Shown here: piece by piece, positions 13,701 through 22,539 of the stretch
Layout of the letters: each line of letters opens with the position of its first letter
Position numbering within the stretch: the first letter of the stretch is position 1
DNA from: Calliphora vicina
Lineage: Eukaryota > Arthropoda > Insecta > Diptera > Calliphoridae
DNA length: 64,000 bases
Direction of reading: 5' to 3'
Assembly: GCF_958450345.1 (NCBI RefSeq)
Contig: NC_088780.1
Coordinates: 155,726,726-155,790,725 of the forward strand
Position numbers and translations under genes: made by a program
The notes under the pieces: model-generated
What the model was told of the DNA's origin: nothing
What the model saw: the letters and a program-made list of their open reading frames with translations, nothing else
Database searches by the model: none

Positions 13701-16700
13701 ATTTCTCATCAAAAATCAATATTTTGAGTGAAAACCTAAAATCAGCTATAACTTTGTTAATATGCGTTTAAATGGAAAAAGTCGTTGTTTTGTGTGCACT
13801 CATATTTCTCATCAAAAATCAATTTTTTGAGTGAAAACCTAAAATCTTCTGTAACTTTGTTAATATGCGTTTAAATGGAAAAAGAACGTTGTTTTGTGAT
13901 CACTCATATTTCCATCAAAAATCGATTTTTTTTTATTGAAAACCTAAAATCTGCTATAACTTTGTTAATATACGTTTAAATGGAAAAAGGACGTTGTTTT
14001 GTGATCACTCATATTTCTCATCAAAAATCAATATTTTGAGTGAAAACCTAAAATCAGCTATAACTTTGTTAATATGCATTTAAATGGAAAAAGGACTTTG
14101 TTTTGTGATCACTCATATTTCTCATCAAAAATCAATTTTTTGAGTGAAAACTTAAAATCAGCTATAACTTTGTTAATATGCGTTTAAATGGAAAAAGAAC
14201 GTTGTTTTGTGATCACTCACATTTCTCACCAAAAATCGATTTTTTGATTGAAAACCTAAAATCTGCAATAACTTTGTTAATATGCGTTTAAATGGATAAA
14301 GGACGTTGTTTTGTGATCACTCATATTTCTCATCAAAAATCAATTTTTTGAGTGAAAACTTAAAATCAGCTATAACTTTGTTAATATGCGTTTAAATGGT
14401 AAAAGGACGTTGTTTTGTGATCACTCATATTTCTCACCAAAAATAGATTTTTTTAATGAAAACCTAAAATCTTCTGTAACTTTGTTAATATGCGTTTAAA
14501 TGGAAAAAGGACGTTGTTTTGTGATCACTCATATTTCTCATCAAAAAATAATATTTTGAGTGAAAACCTAAAATCAGCTATAACTTTGTTAAAATGGAAA
14601 AAGTACCTTGTTTTGTGATAATCAATATTTTGAGTGAAAACTTAAAATCTTCTGTAACTTTGTTAATATGCGTTTAAATGGAAAAAGGACCTTGTTTTGT
14701 GATCACTAATATTTCTCATCAAAAATCAATATTTTGAGTGAAAACCTAAAATCAGCTATAACTTTGTTAAAAAGCGTTTAAATGGAAAAAGGACGTTGTT
14801 TTGTGATCACTCATATTTCTCATCAAAAATCAATATTGTGAGTGAACACTTAAAATCTTCTGTAACTTTGTTAATATGCGTTTAAATGGAAAAAGGACGT
14901 TGTTTTGTGATCACTCATATTTCTCATCAAAAATCAATATTTTGAGTGAAAACCTAAAATCAGCTATAACTTTGTTAAAAAGCGTTTAAATGGAAAAAGG
15001 ACGTTGTTTTGTGTTCACTCATATTTCTCATCAAAAATCAATATTTTGAGTGAAAACCTAAAATCAGCTATAACTTTGTTAATATGCGTTTAAATGGAAA
15101 AAGGAAGTTGTTTTGTGTGCACTCATATTTCTCATCAAAAATCAATTTTTTGAGTGAAAACCTAAAATCTTCTGTAACTTTGTTAATATGCGTTTAAATG
15201 GAAAAAGAACGTTGTTTTGTGATCACTCATATTTCTCATCAAAAATCGATTTTTTTTTATTGAAAACCTAAAATCTGCTATAACTTTGTTAATATACGTT
15301 TAAATGGAAAAAGGACGTTGTTTTGTGATCACTCATATTTCTCATCAAAAATCAATATTTTGAGTGAAAACCTAAAATCAGCTATAACTTTGTTAAAAAG
15401 CGTTTAAATGGAAAAAGAACGTTGTTTTGTGATCGCACATATTTCTCATCAAAAATCGATTTTTGAGTGAAAACTTAAAATCAGCTATAACTTTGTTATA
15501 TGCATTTAAATGGAAAAAGGACTTTGTTTTGTGATCACTCATATTTCTCATCAAAAATCAATTTTTTGAGTGAAAACTTAAAATCAGCTATAACTTTGTT
15601 AATATGCGTTTAAATGGAAAAAGAACGTTGTTTTGTGATCACTCACATTTCTCACCAAAAATCGATTTTTTGATTGAAAACCTAAAATCTGCAATAACTT
15701 TGTTAATATGCGTTTAAATGGATAAAGGACGTTGTTTTGTGATCACTCATATTTTTTTTATCAAAAATCAATTTTTTGAGTGAAAACTTAAAATCAGCTA
15801 TAACTTTGTTAATATGCGTTTAAATGGAAAAAGGACCTTGTTTTGTGATCACTCATATTTCTCATCAAAAATCGATTTTTTGATTGAAAACCTAAAATCA
15901 GCTATTACTTTGTTAATATGCGTTTAAATGGAAAAAGGACCTTGTTTTGTGATCACTCATATTTCTCATCAAAAATCGATTTTTTGATTGAAAACCTAAA
16001 ATCTGCAATAACTTTGTTAATATGCGTTTAAATGGAAAAAGGACCTTGTTTTGTGATCACTCATATTTCTTATGAAAAATCTATTTTTTTAGTGAAAACC
16101 TAAAATCAGCTATAACTTTGTTAATATGCGTTTAAATGGAAAAAGGACCTTGTTTTGTGATCACTCATATTTCTCATCAAAAATCAATATTTTGAGTGAA
16201 AACTTAAAATCAGCTATAACTTTGTTAATATGCGTTTAAATGGAAAAAGGACGTTGTTTTGTGATCACTCATATTTCTCATCAAAAATCGATTTTTTGAG
16301 TGAAAACCTAAAATCAGCTATAACTTTGTTAATATGCGTTTAAATGGAAAAAGAACGTTGTTTTGTAATCACTCATATTTTTTTATCAAAAATCGATTTT
16401 TTGAGTGAAAACCTAAAATCAGCTATAACTTTGTTAATATGCATTTAAATGGATAAAGGACGTTGTTTTGTGATCACTCATATTTTTTTTATCAAAAATC
16501 GATTTTTTGAGTGAAAACCTAAAATCAGCTATAACTTTTTTAATATGCGTTTAAATGGAAAAAGAACGTTGTTTTGTGATCACTCATATTTCTTATGAAA
16601 AATCGATTTTTTGAGTGAAAACCTAAAATCAGCTATAACTTTGTTAAAAAGCGTTTAAATGGAAAAAGGACGTTGTTTTGTGATCACTCATATTTCTCAT

Positions 16701-19700
16701 AAAAAATCGATTTTTTGAGTGAAAAGCTAAAATCAGCTATAACTTTGTTAATATGCGTTTAAATGGAAAAAGGACCTTGTTTTGTGATCACTCATATTTC
16801 TCATCAAAAATCAATATTTTGAGTGAAAACTTAAAATCAGCTATAACTTTGTTAATATGCGTTTAAATGGAAAAAGAACGTTGTTTTGTGATCACTCATA
16901 TTTCTCATCAAAAATCAATATTTTGAGAGAAAACATAAAATCAGCTATATCTTTGTTAATATGCGATTAACCGGAAAAAGGACGTTGTTTTGTGATCACT
17001 CATTTCTCATCAAAATTCGATTTTTTGAGTGAAAACCTAAATTCAGCTATAACTTTGTTAATATGCGTTTAAATGGAAAAAGAACGTTGTTTTGTGATCA
17101 CTCACATTTCTCATCAAAAATCGATTTTTTTATTGAAAACCTAAATTCAGCTATAACTTTGTTAATATGCGTTTAAATGGAAAAAGGAAGTTGTTTTGTG
17201 TTCACTCATATTTCTCATCAAAAATCAATTTTTTGAGTGAAAACCTAAAATCTTCTGTAACTTTGTTAATATGCGTTTAAATGGAAAAAGGACGTTGTTT
17301 TGTGATCACTCATATTTCTCATCAAAAATCGATTTTTTGAGTGAAAACCTAAAATCAGCTATAACTTTGTTAATATGCGTTTAAATGGAAAAAGGAAGTT
17401 GTTTTGTGTTCACTCATATTTCTCATCAAAAATCGATTTTTTTAATGAAAACCTAAAATCAGCTATAACTTTGTTAATATGCGTTTAAATGGAAAAAGGA
17501 CGTTGTTTTGTGATCACTCATATTTCTCATCAAAAATCGATTTTTTGAGTGAAAACCTAAAATCAGCTATAACTTTGTTAATATGCGTTTAAATGGAAAA
17601 AGGAAGTTGTTTTGTGTTCACTCATATTTCTCATCAAAAATCAATATTTTTAGTGAAAACCTAAAATCAGCTATAAATTTGTTAATATGCGTTTAAATGG
17701 AAAAAGAACATTGTTTTGTGATCACTCATATTTCTCATCAAAAATCGATTTTTTTATTGAAAACCTAAAATCTGCTATAACTTTGTTAATATGCGTTTAA
17801 ATGGAAAAAGAACGTTGTTTTGTGATCACTCATATTTCTCATCAAAAATCAATATTTTGAGTGAAAACTTAAAATATCCTGTAACTCTGTCAATATGCGT
17901 TTAAATGGAAAAAGGCCGTTGTTTTGTGATCACTCATATTTCTCATCAAAAATCAATTTTTTGAGTGAAAACTTAAAATCAGCTATAACTTTGTTAATAT
18001 GCGTTTAAATGGAAAAAGGACGTTGTTTTGTGATCACTCATATTTCTCATCAAAAATCAATCAGCCCAATTATGAATAAAAAATTCCGTGGGAGTTTGTT
18101 CCCGGGAGTTATTTCTCATTGAAAAAACTCCCGCGGAATTTTTATTCATAATTGGGCTGAATATTTTGAGTGAAAACTTAAAATATCCTGTAACTCTGTG
18201 TTACAGGATTTAAATGGAAAAAGGACGTTGTTTTGTGATCACTCATATTTCTCATCAAAAATCAATTTTTTGAGTGAAAACTTAAAATCAGCTATAACTT
18301 TGTTAAAAAGCGTTTAAATGGAAAAAGGACGTTGTTTTGTGATCACTCATATTTCTTATCAAAAATAGATTTTTTGAGTGAAAACCTAAATTCAGCTATA
18401 ACTTTGTTAATATGCGTTTAAATGGAAAAAGGACGTTGTTTTGTGATCACTTATATTTCTCATCAAAAATCAATATTTTGAGTGAAAACCGAAAATCAGC
18501 TATAACTTTGTTAATATGCGTCTAAATGGAAAAAGGACGTTGTTTTGTGATCACTCATATTTCTCATCAAAAATCGATTTTTTGAGTGAAAACCTAAAAT
18601 CAGCTATAAAATATCCTGTAACTCTGTCAATATGCGTTTAAATGGAAAAAGAACGTTGTTTTGTGCTCACTCATATATCTCATCGATTTTTTGAGTGAAA
18701 ACTTAAAATCAGCTATATCTTTGTTAATATGCGTTTAAATGGAAAAAGGACGTTGTTTTGTGATCACTCATATTTCTCATCAAAAATAGATTTTTTTAAT
18801 GAAACCCTAAAATCTTCTGTAACTTTGTTAATATGCGTTTAAATGGAAAAAGGACGTTGTTTTGTGATCACTCATATTTTTCATCAAAAATCGATTTTTT
18901 AAGTGAAAACCTAAAATCAACTATAACTTTGTTAAAAAGCGTTTAAATGGAAAAAGGACGTTGTTTTGTGATCACTCATATTTGCCATCAAAAATCGATT
19001 TTAATACTTAAATTTAGTTTACAACTTTATTTTTATTATCCCCATTTTTCAGCAAATGGAATTCTCTGTTAAAGACTTGCGTTCACGTCTCTCTACCACC
19101 GAGCCCACAAAGATTCTACCCAAAGAACAGCAAACTGTTGATCAAACATCTTCCTCATTTCTACTTCCTGCAACGAACACTTATCAAGAGACACCTCAAC
19201 AATTAAATACCGAAGTTTGTCAACATTTCCGTAATGATTGCGGTACCATGCGACAGAATCTTAAAGTACGATTCTTTGTTAAAGAAATAAATTTAAGTCT
19301 ACACACCGACAACAGTACACGTCAGTATATGAAACGTGAAGTGGTCTCTATATATGCCGATTACTTGCTGATAGCCTACGAGGACAACGAAGATGAACGC
19401 ATCATGAATATTGTGATACCTAATTTACAAATAGACAATCAATTATTTTCCACAGGAAAATATGATTTTCCAGTGATATTATGTGCCGAAGAGCTGTATG
19501 AGAAAAATGACTGTGTTCCCGAACCCTATTATTTGGAGACTTATTATAGACTATTGAAAGAAAGAAACATAATGATTAATATAAAATTAAAACTGTTTGA
19601 AGATGAATTCAAAATGAATTCTATAAATTGTAAATTGAGTCCTGTGCGAGCGTACATAGAGGATGCCTATATAACGGATTTCTTAGATGCCTTGGTGGAG

Positions 19701-21152
19701 TGTGAAACCTCGAATTGTGCATATAAGCCGAAATTAGAGTACGAACGTAAAATTTTGGTGGAGAATCAAGTTAGCATACCCAGAGATGTAGAGACGCAGG
19801 CCATCTACGCAGCAGAACCTTTACAGCTGAGATCTTTTTGCATAGAATCGATGAGAGTTTTGTTGTCGGTGCACACTTCTGTGCGACTGTACATTGCTTT
19901 GGATCATTCACCTTTATCGTTTTCTACCTATGAGCGCTCACATCTGTTGACTTTGCCTCTGAAGTTTGGCCAATCTTTGGGCATGCATTATTTGTCTGGT
20001 GCTATATTTGGGGCTGGCTGGGTGGTGGGTTCCTTGGAGATATTGGGCAGTCCTAGTGGTTTAGCACGTTCGGTTACTACTGGCTTGAAGGATTTTGTAT
20101 CTCTACCCGTTCAGGGCCTATTTCGGGGACCCTGGGGTTTCATTGTGGGTGTTACCCAGGGTTCAGCTTCTTTGTTAAGGAACGTAACTGCTGGCACAGT
20201 GAATTCTGTAACAAAATTAGCAGCCTCGGTGGCTAGAAATTTGGATCGTTTGACTTTGGATGAAGAGCATATCGAAAGAACAGAAGCTTTAAGACGCTCT
20301 CGACCACAAGGTTTCACCGAAGGCTTTTCACAGGGCATGACTGGTTTGGGTATAAGTATGTTGGGAGCTGTAGGTGGCTTAGCTCATCATACCCTCGAGG
20401 CTCGTTCCACGGTCGAGGTATTTACCGGCCTTAGCAAAGGTTTGGTGGGGGCATTTACAAAACCCATTAGTGGTGCTGCCGAATTGTTGGCATTAGCTGG
20501 TCAAGGCATGTTACAAACTGTAGGCTTTAATGCCATGCCCAGACAACGCTGTCCCTCAACAAGCCGCAATTTAGCTACCGAACCATCGGGCTATCGTATA
20601 TGGAAGCTGTTGCCGGTGGAATTGTCTTCCGATCAAATATTATTTTATCATGAAATCACTTTGTCGGTGGAGGATCAACTTAAGCGTGGCTATGTTTTCC
20701 TAACATCAGCAGTATTTGCCATTACGGAGGCCGAATGGGATAAATTACAATTTGCTTTTCCGGTGGATAAGGTGGAGATAACAGCTGATAATCTGGATAA
20801 AACCTTGTACTATGTACATTTGAAGAATGAAAGAGAGGACATTGAGGAGGTAAGTTGTGTTAATACCCTTTGTGAACAGCCTAACTTACTTATTTTCCTT
20901 TAATATTTCATTTATACAAATTTTCAGGATGTCAGCTATACCAATGAACGTATTATGAATTTCCTGCACACCTCATCCATTAAAATGACTTCAGATTCGC
21001 TTTATGATTTATTACAAACCGGTGGCTCTCTAACATCTGGCGGTTATAGGCGTCAACAGACCTTGGATTGGTCCTTCTATATAAGTGAACATTTGGGTGA
21101 ACACATAATGCGTTATTTCAAAATACTAAATTCAAAAATGATAAGAAATTAA
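205..21152 (+). CDS. Vps13B: Vps13B (COH1-type lipid transfer protein), 3' eleven exons, partial
   Basis: Joined exons: 205-1744, 1821-2987, 6193-7261, 7332-8792, 8856-9012, 9069-10345, 10420-10505, 10632-12137, 12198-12352, 19053-20849, 20928-21152. Each junction is GT-AG and phase-compatible, giving 10,440 nt, i.e. 3,479 residues and a TAA. The C-terminal block (about residues 3100-3300) contains the stretches MHYLSGAIFGAGWVVGSLE and ARNLDRLTLDEEH, which match the VPS13B C-terminal region from memory of the human protein. Human VPS13B is about 4,000 residues, so roughly 500 N-terminal residues, including the chorein-type lipid-transfer entry, should lie off the left edge. VPS13 proteins are rod-like bridges that move phospholipids between membranes; VPS13B acts at the Golgi and endosomes and is the human Cohen syndrome protein. 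Family identity is strong; function in this species is inferred. Two introns are greatly enlarged by repeats. Confidence 0.93.
1821..2987 (+). CDS. Vps13B: Vps13B visible exon 2
   Basis: Acceptor TTCCGCAG at 1813-1820 and a 76-bp upstream intron. The first two bases complete the split codon, and the frame then runs through the ATG at 1925, which is therefore internal and not a start. It contains a Ser/Lys/Pro-rich linker (about 2500-2690) typical of disordered loops. Ends AATGAGA before GTAAGT, phase 1. A Helitron sits 19 bp beyond the donor. Confidence 0.85.
3007..3408 (+). mobile_element. Non-autonomous Helitron (402 bp)
   Basis: Begins TCTAATATATAAAAATCTCG and ends GCCGAGACAGCTAA; the base before is A and the base after is T. 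A 5' TC, a 3' CTRR and insertion between A and T are the Helitron hallmarks. A short GGCA/TGCC stem lies near the 3' end. Internally it holds two diverged copies of a module starting CGAAACGGCT and containing GAGAATAGGTCGT (about 3054 and 3259), as in insect Helitrons known to me. No protein-coding capacity. Confidence 0.75.
3410..4226. other. Unassigned part of a Vps13B intron
   Basis: Intronic, AT-rich, mostly unrecognised. Short open frames near 3820-4165 on both strands have no recognisable product. Confidence 0.4.
4255..4485. mobile_element. 231-bp MITE with mariner/Tc1-like ends
   Basis: Terminal inverted repeats start CACTGATGGACAAAA and remain matched for about 35 bp (CACCGCCATTTCCCCTTTAG on the reverse arm). 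TA lies on both sides, consistent with a Tc1/mariner-type target duplication. It splits the family A element near its left end. Confidence 0.75.
4794..5314. mobile_element. 521-bp terminal-inverted-repeat element nested in family A
   Basis: Inverted ends AGCTAGTTTCT / AGAAACTAGCT and a 5-bp duplication CTAAG (4789-4793 and 5315-5319). Other family A copies read continuously through this point (GGATTACTAAGACATTAAT), which confirms the insertion. It contains a strong internal hairpin GGTTTAACTCA...TGAGTTAAACC at about 4892-4925. Superfamily not identified. Confidence 0.72.
5625..6192 (+). other. 3' end of the repeat-filled Vps13B intron
   Basis: AT-rich with no recognised element. Ends with a pyrimidine-rich tract and the acceptor CCAG at 6189-6192. 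Confidence 0.5.
6193..7261 (+). CDS. Vps13B: Vps13B visible exon 3
   Basis: After a 3.2-kb repeat-filled intron, the acceptor at 6190-6192 gives codons KKSLLNKISLFCQWTIAKVV in the right phase. The open frame begins well before the first GTG/ATG, so no start codon is needed. Ends ATATCAGA before GTAAGT, phase 2. An alternative acceptor at 6228-6230 (TGTCAG) would be out of phase with the preceding exon, so I rejected it. Confidence 0.82.
7332..8792 (+). CDS. Vps13B: Vps13B visible exon 4
   Basis: A 70-bp intron separates it from the exon before; the phase-2 codon is completed by the first base, giving ISETLNQVCKL. The first third is a Ser/Thr/Gln-rich linker (about 7380-7720), followed by a better ordered region rich in alternating hydrophobic residues, as expected of the beta-rich VPS13 rod. 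Donor AAG-GTAAGT, phase 2. Confidence 0.85.
8856..9012 (+). CDS. Vps13B: Vps13B visible exon 5
   Basis: A small exon that begins RAGAFQFVELMSDSVLPLPY, preceded by TTATTTTCAG. Ends in phase 0 after PVPMA with a GTAAGT donor. The surrounding introns are 63 and 56 bp, typical of flies. Confidence 0.85.
9069..10345 (+). CDS. Vps13B: Vps13B visible exon 6
   Basis: Starts VENPIHIKCRMEYFSEVHEC after TTTTAAG. An acidic patch (SEEDEEL) follows near 9270. The rest is regular mixed sequence with no recognisable sub-motif. The donor is GTGGGT after AG, a weaker site than its neighbours, but it gives phase 2, which the next exon needs. Confidence 0.84.
10420..10505 (+). CDS. Vps13B: Vps13B visible exon 7 (86 bp micro-exon)
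   Basis: Too short to appear as a long reading frame. Acceptor ATTTTAG; codes RLKLADNNIRARTGDIPLRT and continues to KLPWLVK, ending in phase 1 at GGTAAG. It is needed to connect the phase-2 donor upstream with the phase-1 acceptor downstream, which supports it independently of similarity. Confidence 0.83.
10632..12137 (+). CDS. Vps13B: Vps13B visible exon 8, likely VAB/adaptor-binding region
   Basis: Begins VPINSDEFISFWIRVLRED after CCCTTTTAG. Repeated hydrophobic, beta-type segments with conserved-looking Asn/Gly turns (APWGMFINATGIQIRICE; VVNHTKNRLCILPF; VVPAVLINNQTDCPFLI) resemble the repeated modules of the VPS13 adaptor-binding (VAB) domain, each with an Asn-containing turn. That assignment rests on pattern memory and not on a search. 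Ends in phase 1 at GGTAAGT. Confidence 0.84.
12198..12352 (+). CDS. Vps13B: Vps13B visible exon 9
   Basis: A 60-bp intron precedes it; the phase-1 codon is completed and the exon reads DLSTKKSIKWSKPIRLDKTW to FYISQ, ending in phase 0 on CAG before GTAAGT. The tandem array begins about 20 bp after this donor. Confidence 0.84.
12795..12920. mobile_element. Small inverted-repeat MITE inside the 104-bp array, copy 1
   Basis: Ends CAGCCCAATTATGAATAAAA and its near-complement ending ATTCATAATTGGGCTA. AAT is repeated on both sides (TCAAT before, AATATTTT after), matching a 3-bp target duplication in the repeat unit TCAATATTTT. That length would suit PIF/Harbinger-like elements, but the family is not proven. 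Confidence 0.7.
18062..18159. mobile_element. Small inverted-repeat MITE inside the 104-bp array, copy 2
   Basis: Same ends and same insertion point in the unit as the copy at 12795, but lacking about 28 bp of the interior. Both copies are followed by the same rare unit variant (ATATCCTGTAACTCTGTGTT then ACAGGATTT), so this copy arose by duplication of array sequence and not by a second insertion. Confidence 0.75.
19053..20849 (+). CDS. Vps13B: Vps13B visible exon 10, conserved C-terminal domain
   Basis: Reads Q then MEFSVKDLRSRL in phase 0; the ATG at 19056 is internal. The second half has the best conserved block of the family: a Gly-rich, weakly amphipathic segment (LKFGQSLGMHYLSGAIFGAG, then GSLEILGSPSGLARS, LFRGPWGFIVGVTQGSASL, NLDRLTLDEEH, GAFTKPISGAAELLA). 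In VPS13/ATG2 proteins this C-terminal region contacts the target membrane. Ends in phase 0 at GAG-GTAAGT. Confidence 0.92.
20928..21152 (+). CDS. Vps13B: Vps13B last exon
   Basis: Acceptor AATTTTCAG; codes DVSYTNERIMNFLHTSSIKM and ends KMIRN then TAA. The stop is immediately followed by GTAAGT, which looks like a donor, so a transcript spliced within the 3' UTR is possible, but nothing else supports it. Confidence 0.85.
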   Translation, partial: DVSYTNERIMNFLHTSSIKMTSDSLYDLLQTGGSLTSGGYRRQQTLDWSFYISEHLGEHIMRYFKILNSKMIRN

Positions 21153-21540
21153 GTAAGTTTTTATGTATTTATTTTTAATATATTTTCCATACACATACAT
21201 ATTCCCAAAGATTTAACTCTTAAAATTTCCCCTACTTGTGTATTTTGGTATTATTTTGTAGTTAAAAAAAAACGATAAATTTAAAAGAGAAATCTTAAAA
21301 AAGACTGTAAACAGTATAATGTTGTATGTATATAAATATATTTATATACTAAATTTTAATAAGTTTTTGTTTTAGCGTACTACTTTACATTTAAATTATA
21401 ATTTTTTGATATACAATAATTCTATAATTTCTGTTTTTCTTTCTCTTTTCAATGTTTAAAGCTGCTATTATTAAATTTTGTTCTCAATATAAATTCTAAC
21501 ATTTAAATGCCAAATAAACTTTGTTTATTTGTATGGTAAG
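21153..21540 (+). other. Putative Vps13B 3' UTR
   Basis: AT-rich sequence without reading frames after the stop. An AATAAA at 21513-21518 followed by a T/G-rich stretch is a plausible poly(A) signal. No other evidence defines the transcript end. Confidence 0.4.
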
Positions 21541-22055
21541 TTTTATAACAAGTTTAAAACAATTGGTTAAACTAGAATAATTTAATTACAAAATTGGAAC
21601 TATTAATTTCCATATATTTTTTATTAATTTTTGGCCTTTTATTATGATAACTATTTATAAAACGTTTTATTTATTGAAACTTTAAGTGTTTCATTCGTTT
21701 TATAAAATTAGTTGCTAAAACTGGTTTAATTAATTTCCTCCAACATAAAATTTGGTGAAATAAAGTTACATACTAGATTTATTTAATTTTGTTACAGAAT
21801 TTATTGATAATTTTCAAGAATATACTATAAATTGCTAATATCGATGACATTAATATTGAATGAAGTAATTAAATTAAGGTAAGTACTAAAGAAATCAATA
21901 TTATAATGTTAAAAATAGGTTTACAAAACACCAGATGCTTTTTCAAGTCTATTAAAGATAAATAAATATTAAGATTATATTATTACTTTTTAGTAAAATT
22001 TGTTATACTATTTTTTCGTGTTTCTCACGTAATTCTATATTTTTTATGCCCACCA
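21541..22055. other. AT-rich intergenic spacer
   Basis: No reading frame, inverted repeat or recognisable family seen. Confidence 0.5.
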
Positions 22056-22460
22056 TTAAAAAAAATGAGTTTGTCATTCCGTTTGCAACACATCAAAATA
22101 TTTGTCGTATTAGTATATATATTCCTGGTCCTCATAAGATTCTATGAGGCAACCGAACTTCAGTTGCATTGTCAGTTGCCTAAATGGCATTACTGATGGC
22201 AATTGGCAGCTATCATTTCAACCAGAAATTTGAGGTTGCCGTCTGGCAATGCAACTGAAGTTCGGTTGTCATCCGTAATCGACCCATAAGACGACCTGTC
22301 TGTTGAAAACATGATAGGGCCCAAACAAAAGGAGCTGGCTAAAATTTTCTAAGTACTAAGTTCTAATTACTCTCAAATTGTACTGTAAAATATGACGGAA
22401 ATCGGGCAACATTTGTCCTTAGTCCCCATAATAATTAACTTCGTGAATCATAACTAGTAT
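22056..22460 (+). repeat. Dispersed repeat family C fragment
   Basis: Contains TTTGTCATTCCGTTTGCAAC, CTGGTCCTCATAAGATTCTA and AAAGGAGCTGGCTAAAATTT. The same string of motifs occurs at 51165-51500, so this is a dispersed family. It is interrupted by an inverted-repeat insert at 22150. Confidence 0.6.
22150..22268. mobile_element. 119-bp inverted-repeat MITE nested in family C
   Basis: Arms CAACCGAACTTCAGTTGCAT and ATGCAACTGAAGTTCGGTTG are perfect complements over 20 bp. The interior carries further partly matching GGCAAC/GTTGCC boxes. Confidence 0.7.
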
Positions 22461-22539
22461 AGCCTTGATCTGTTTCGAGTTGGATGATCGATGATCACGT
22501 AATTTTGACAAATAAGCTTCACGAGATTTTCTAAATTCA

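Larger units (their letters stand above)
12373..18993. repeat. 104-bp tandem repeat array, about 60 copies, intronic
   Basis: The consensus unit contains, in order: ATCAGCTATAACTTTGTTAA, TATGCGTTTAAATGGAAAAA, GGACGTTGTTTTGTGATCAC, TCATATTTCTCATCAAAAAT and CGATTTTTTGAGTGAAAACC. Each unit has the palindromes GTGATCAC and AAAAATCGATTTTT inside an inverted pair TCACTCA/TGAGTGA. Variant units (AAAAAGCG for AATATGCG; TCTTCTGTAA for TCAGCTATAA; CAATATTTTG for CGATTTTTTG) are interspersed. A block beginning at 13321 is repeated at 14539, showing higher-order duplication of about 1.2 kb. Confidence 0.95.
12353..19052 (+). other. 6.7-kb Vps13B intron, nearly all tandem repeat
   Basis: The donor GTAAGT at 12353 and the acceptor CCATTTTTCAG ending at 19052 are both canonical, and the flanking exons are both phase 0. 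Only about 20 bp at the 5' end and 59 bp at the 3' end (pyrimidine tract and possible branch region) are not repeat. Most other introns of this gene are 55-130 bp, so the ancestral intron was probably about that size. Confidence 0.85.

Noticed and set aside
12373..18993. CRISPR-like or coding repeat array
   Set aside because: Units are contiguous without unique spacers, contain stops, and sit between two phase-0 splice sites.
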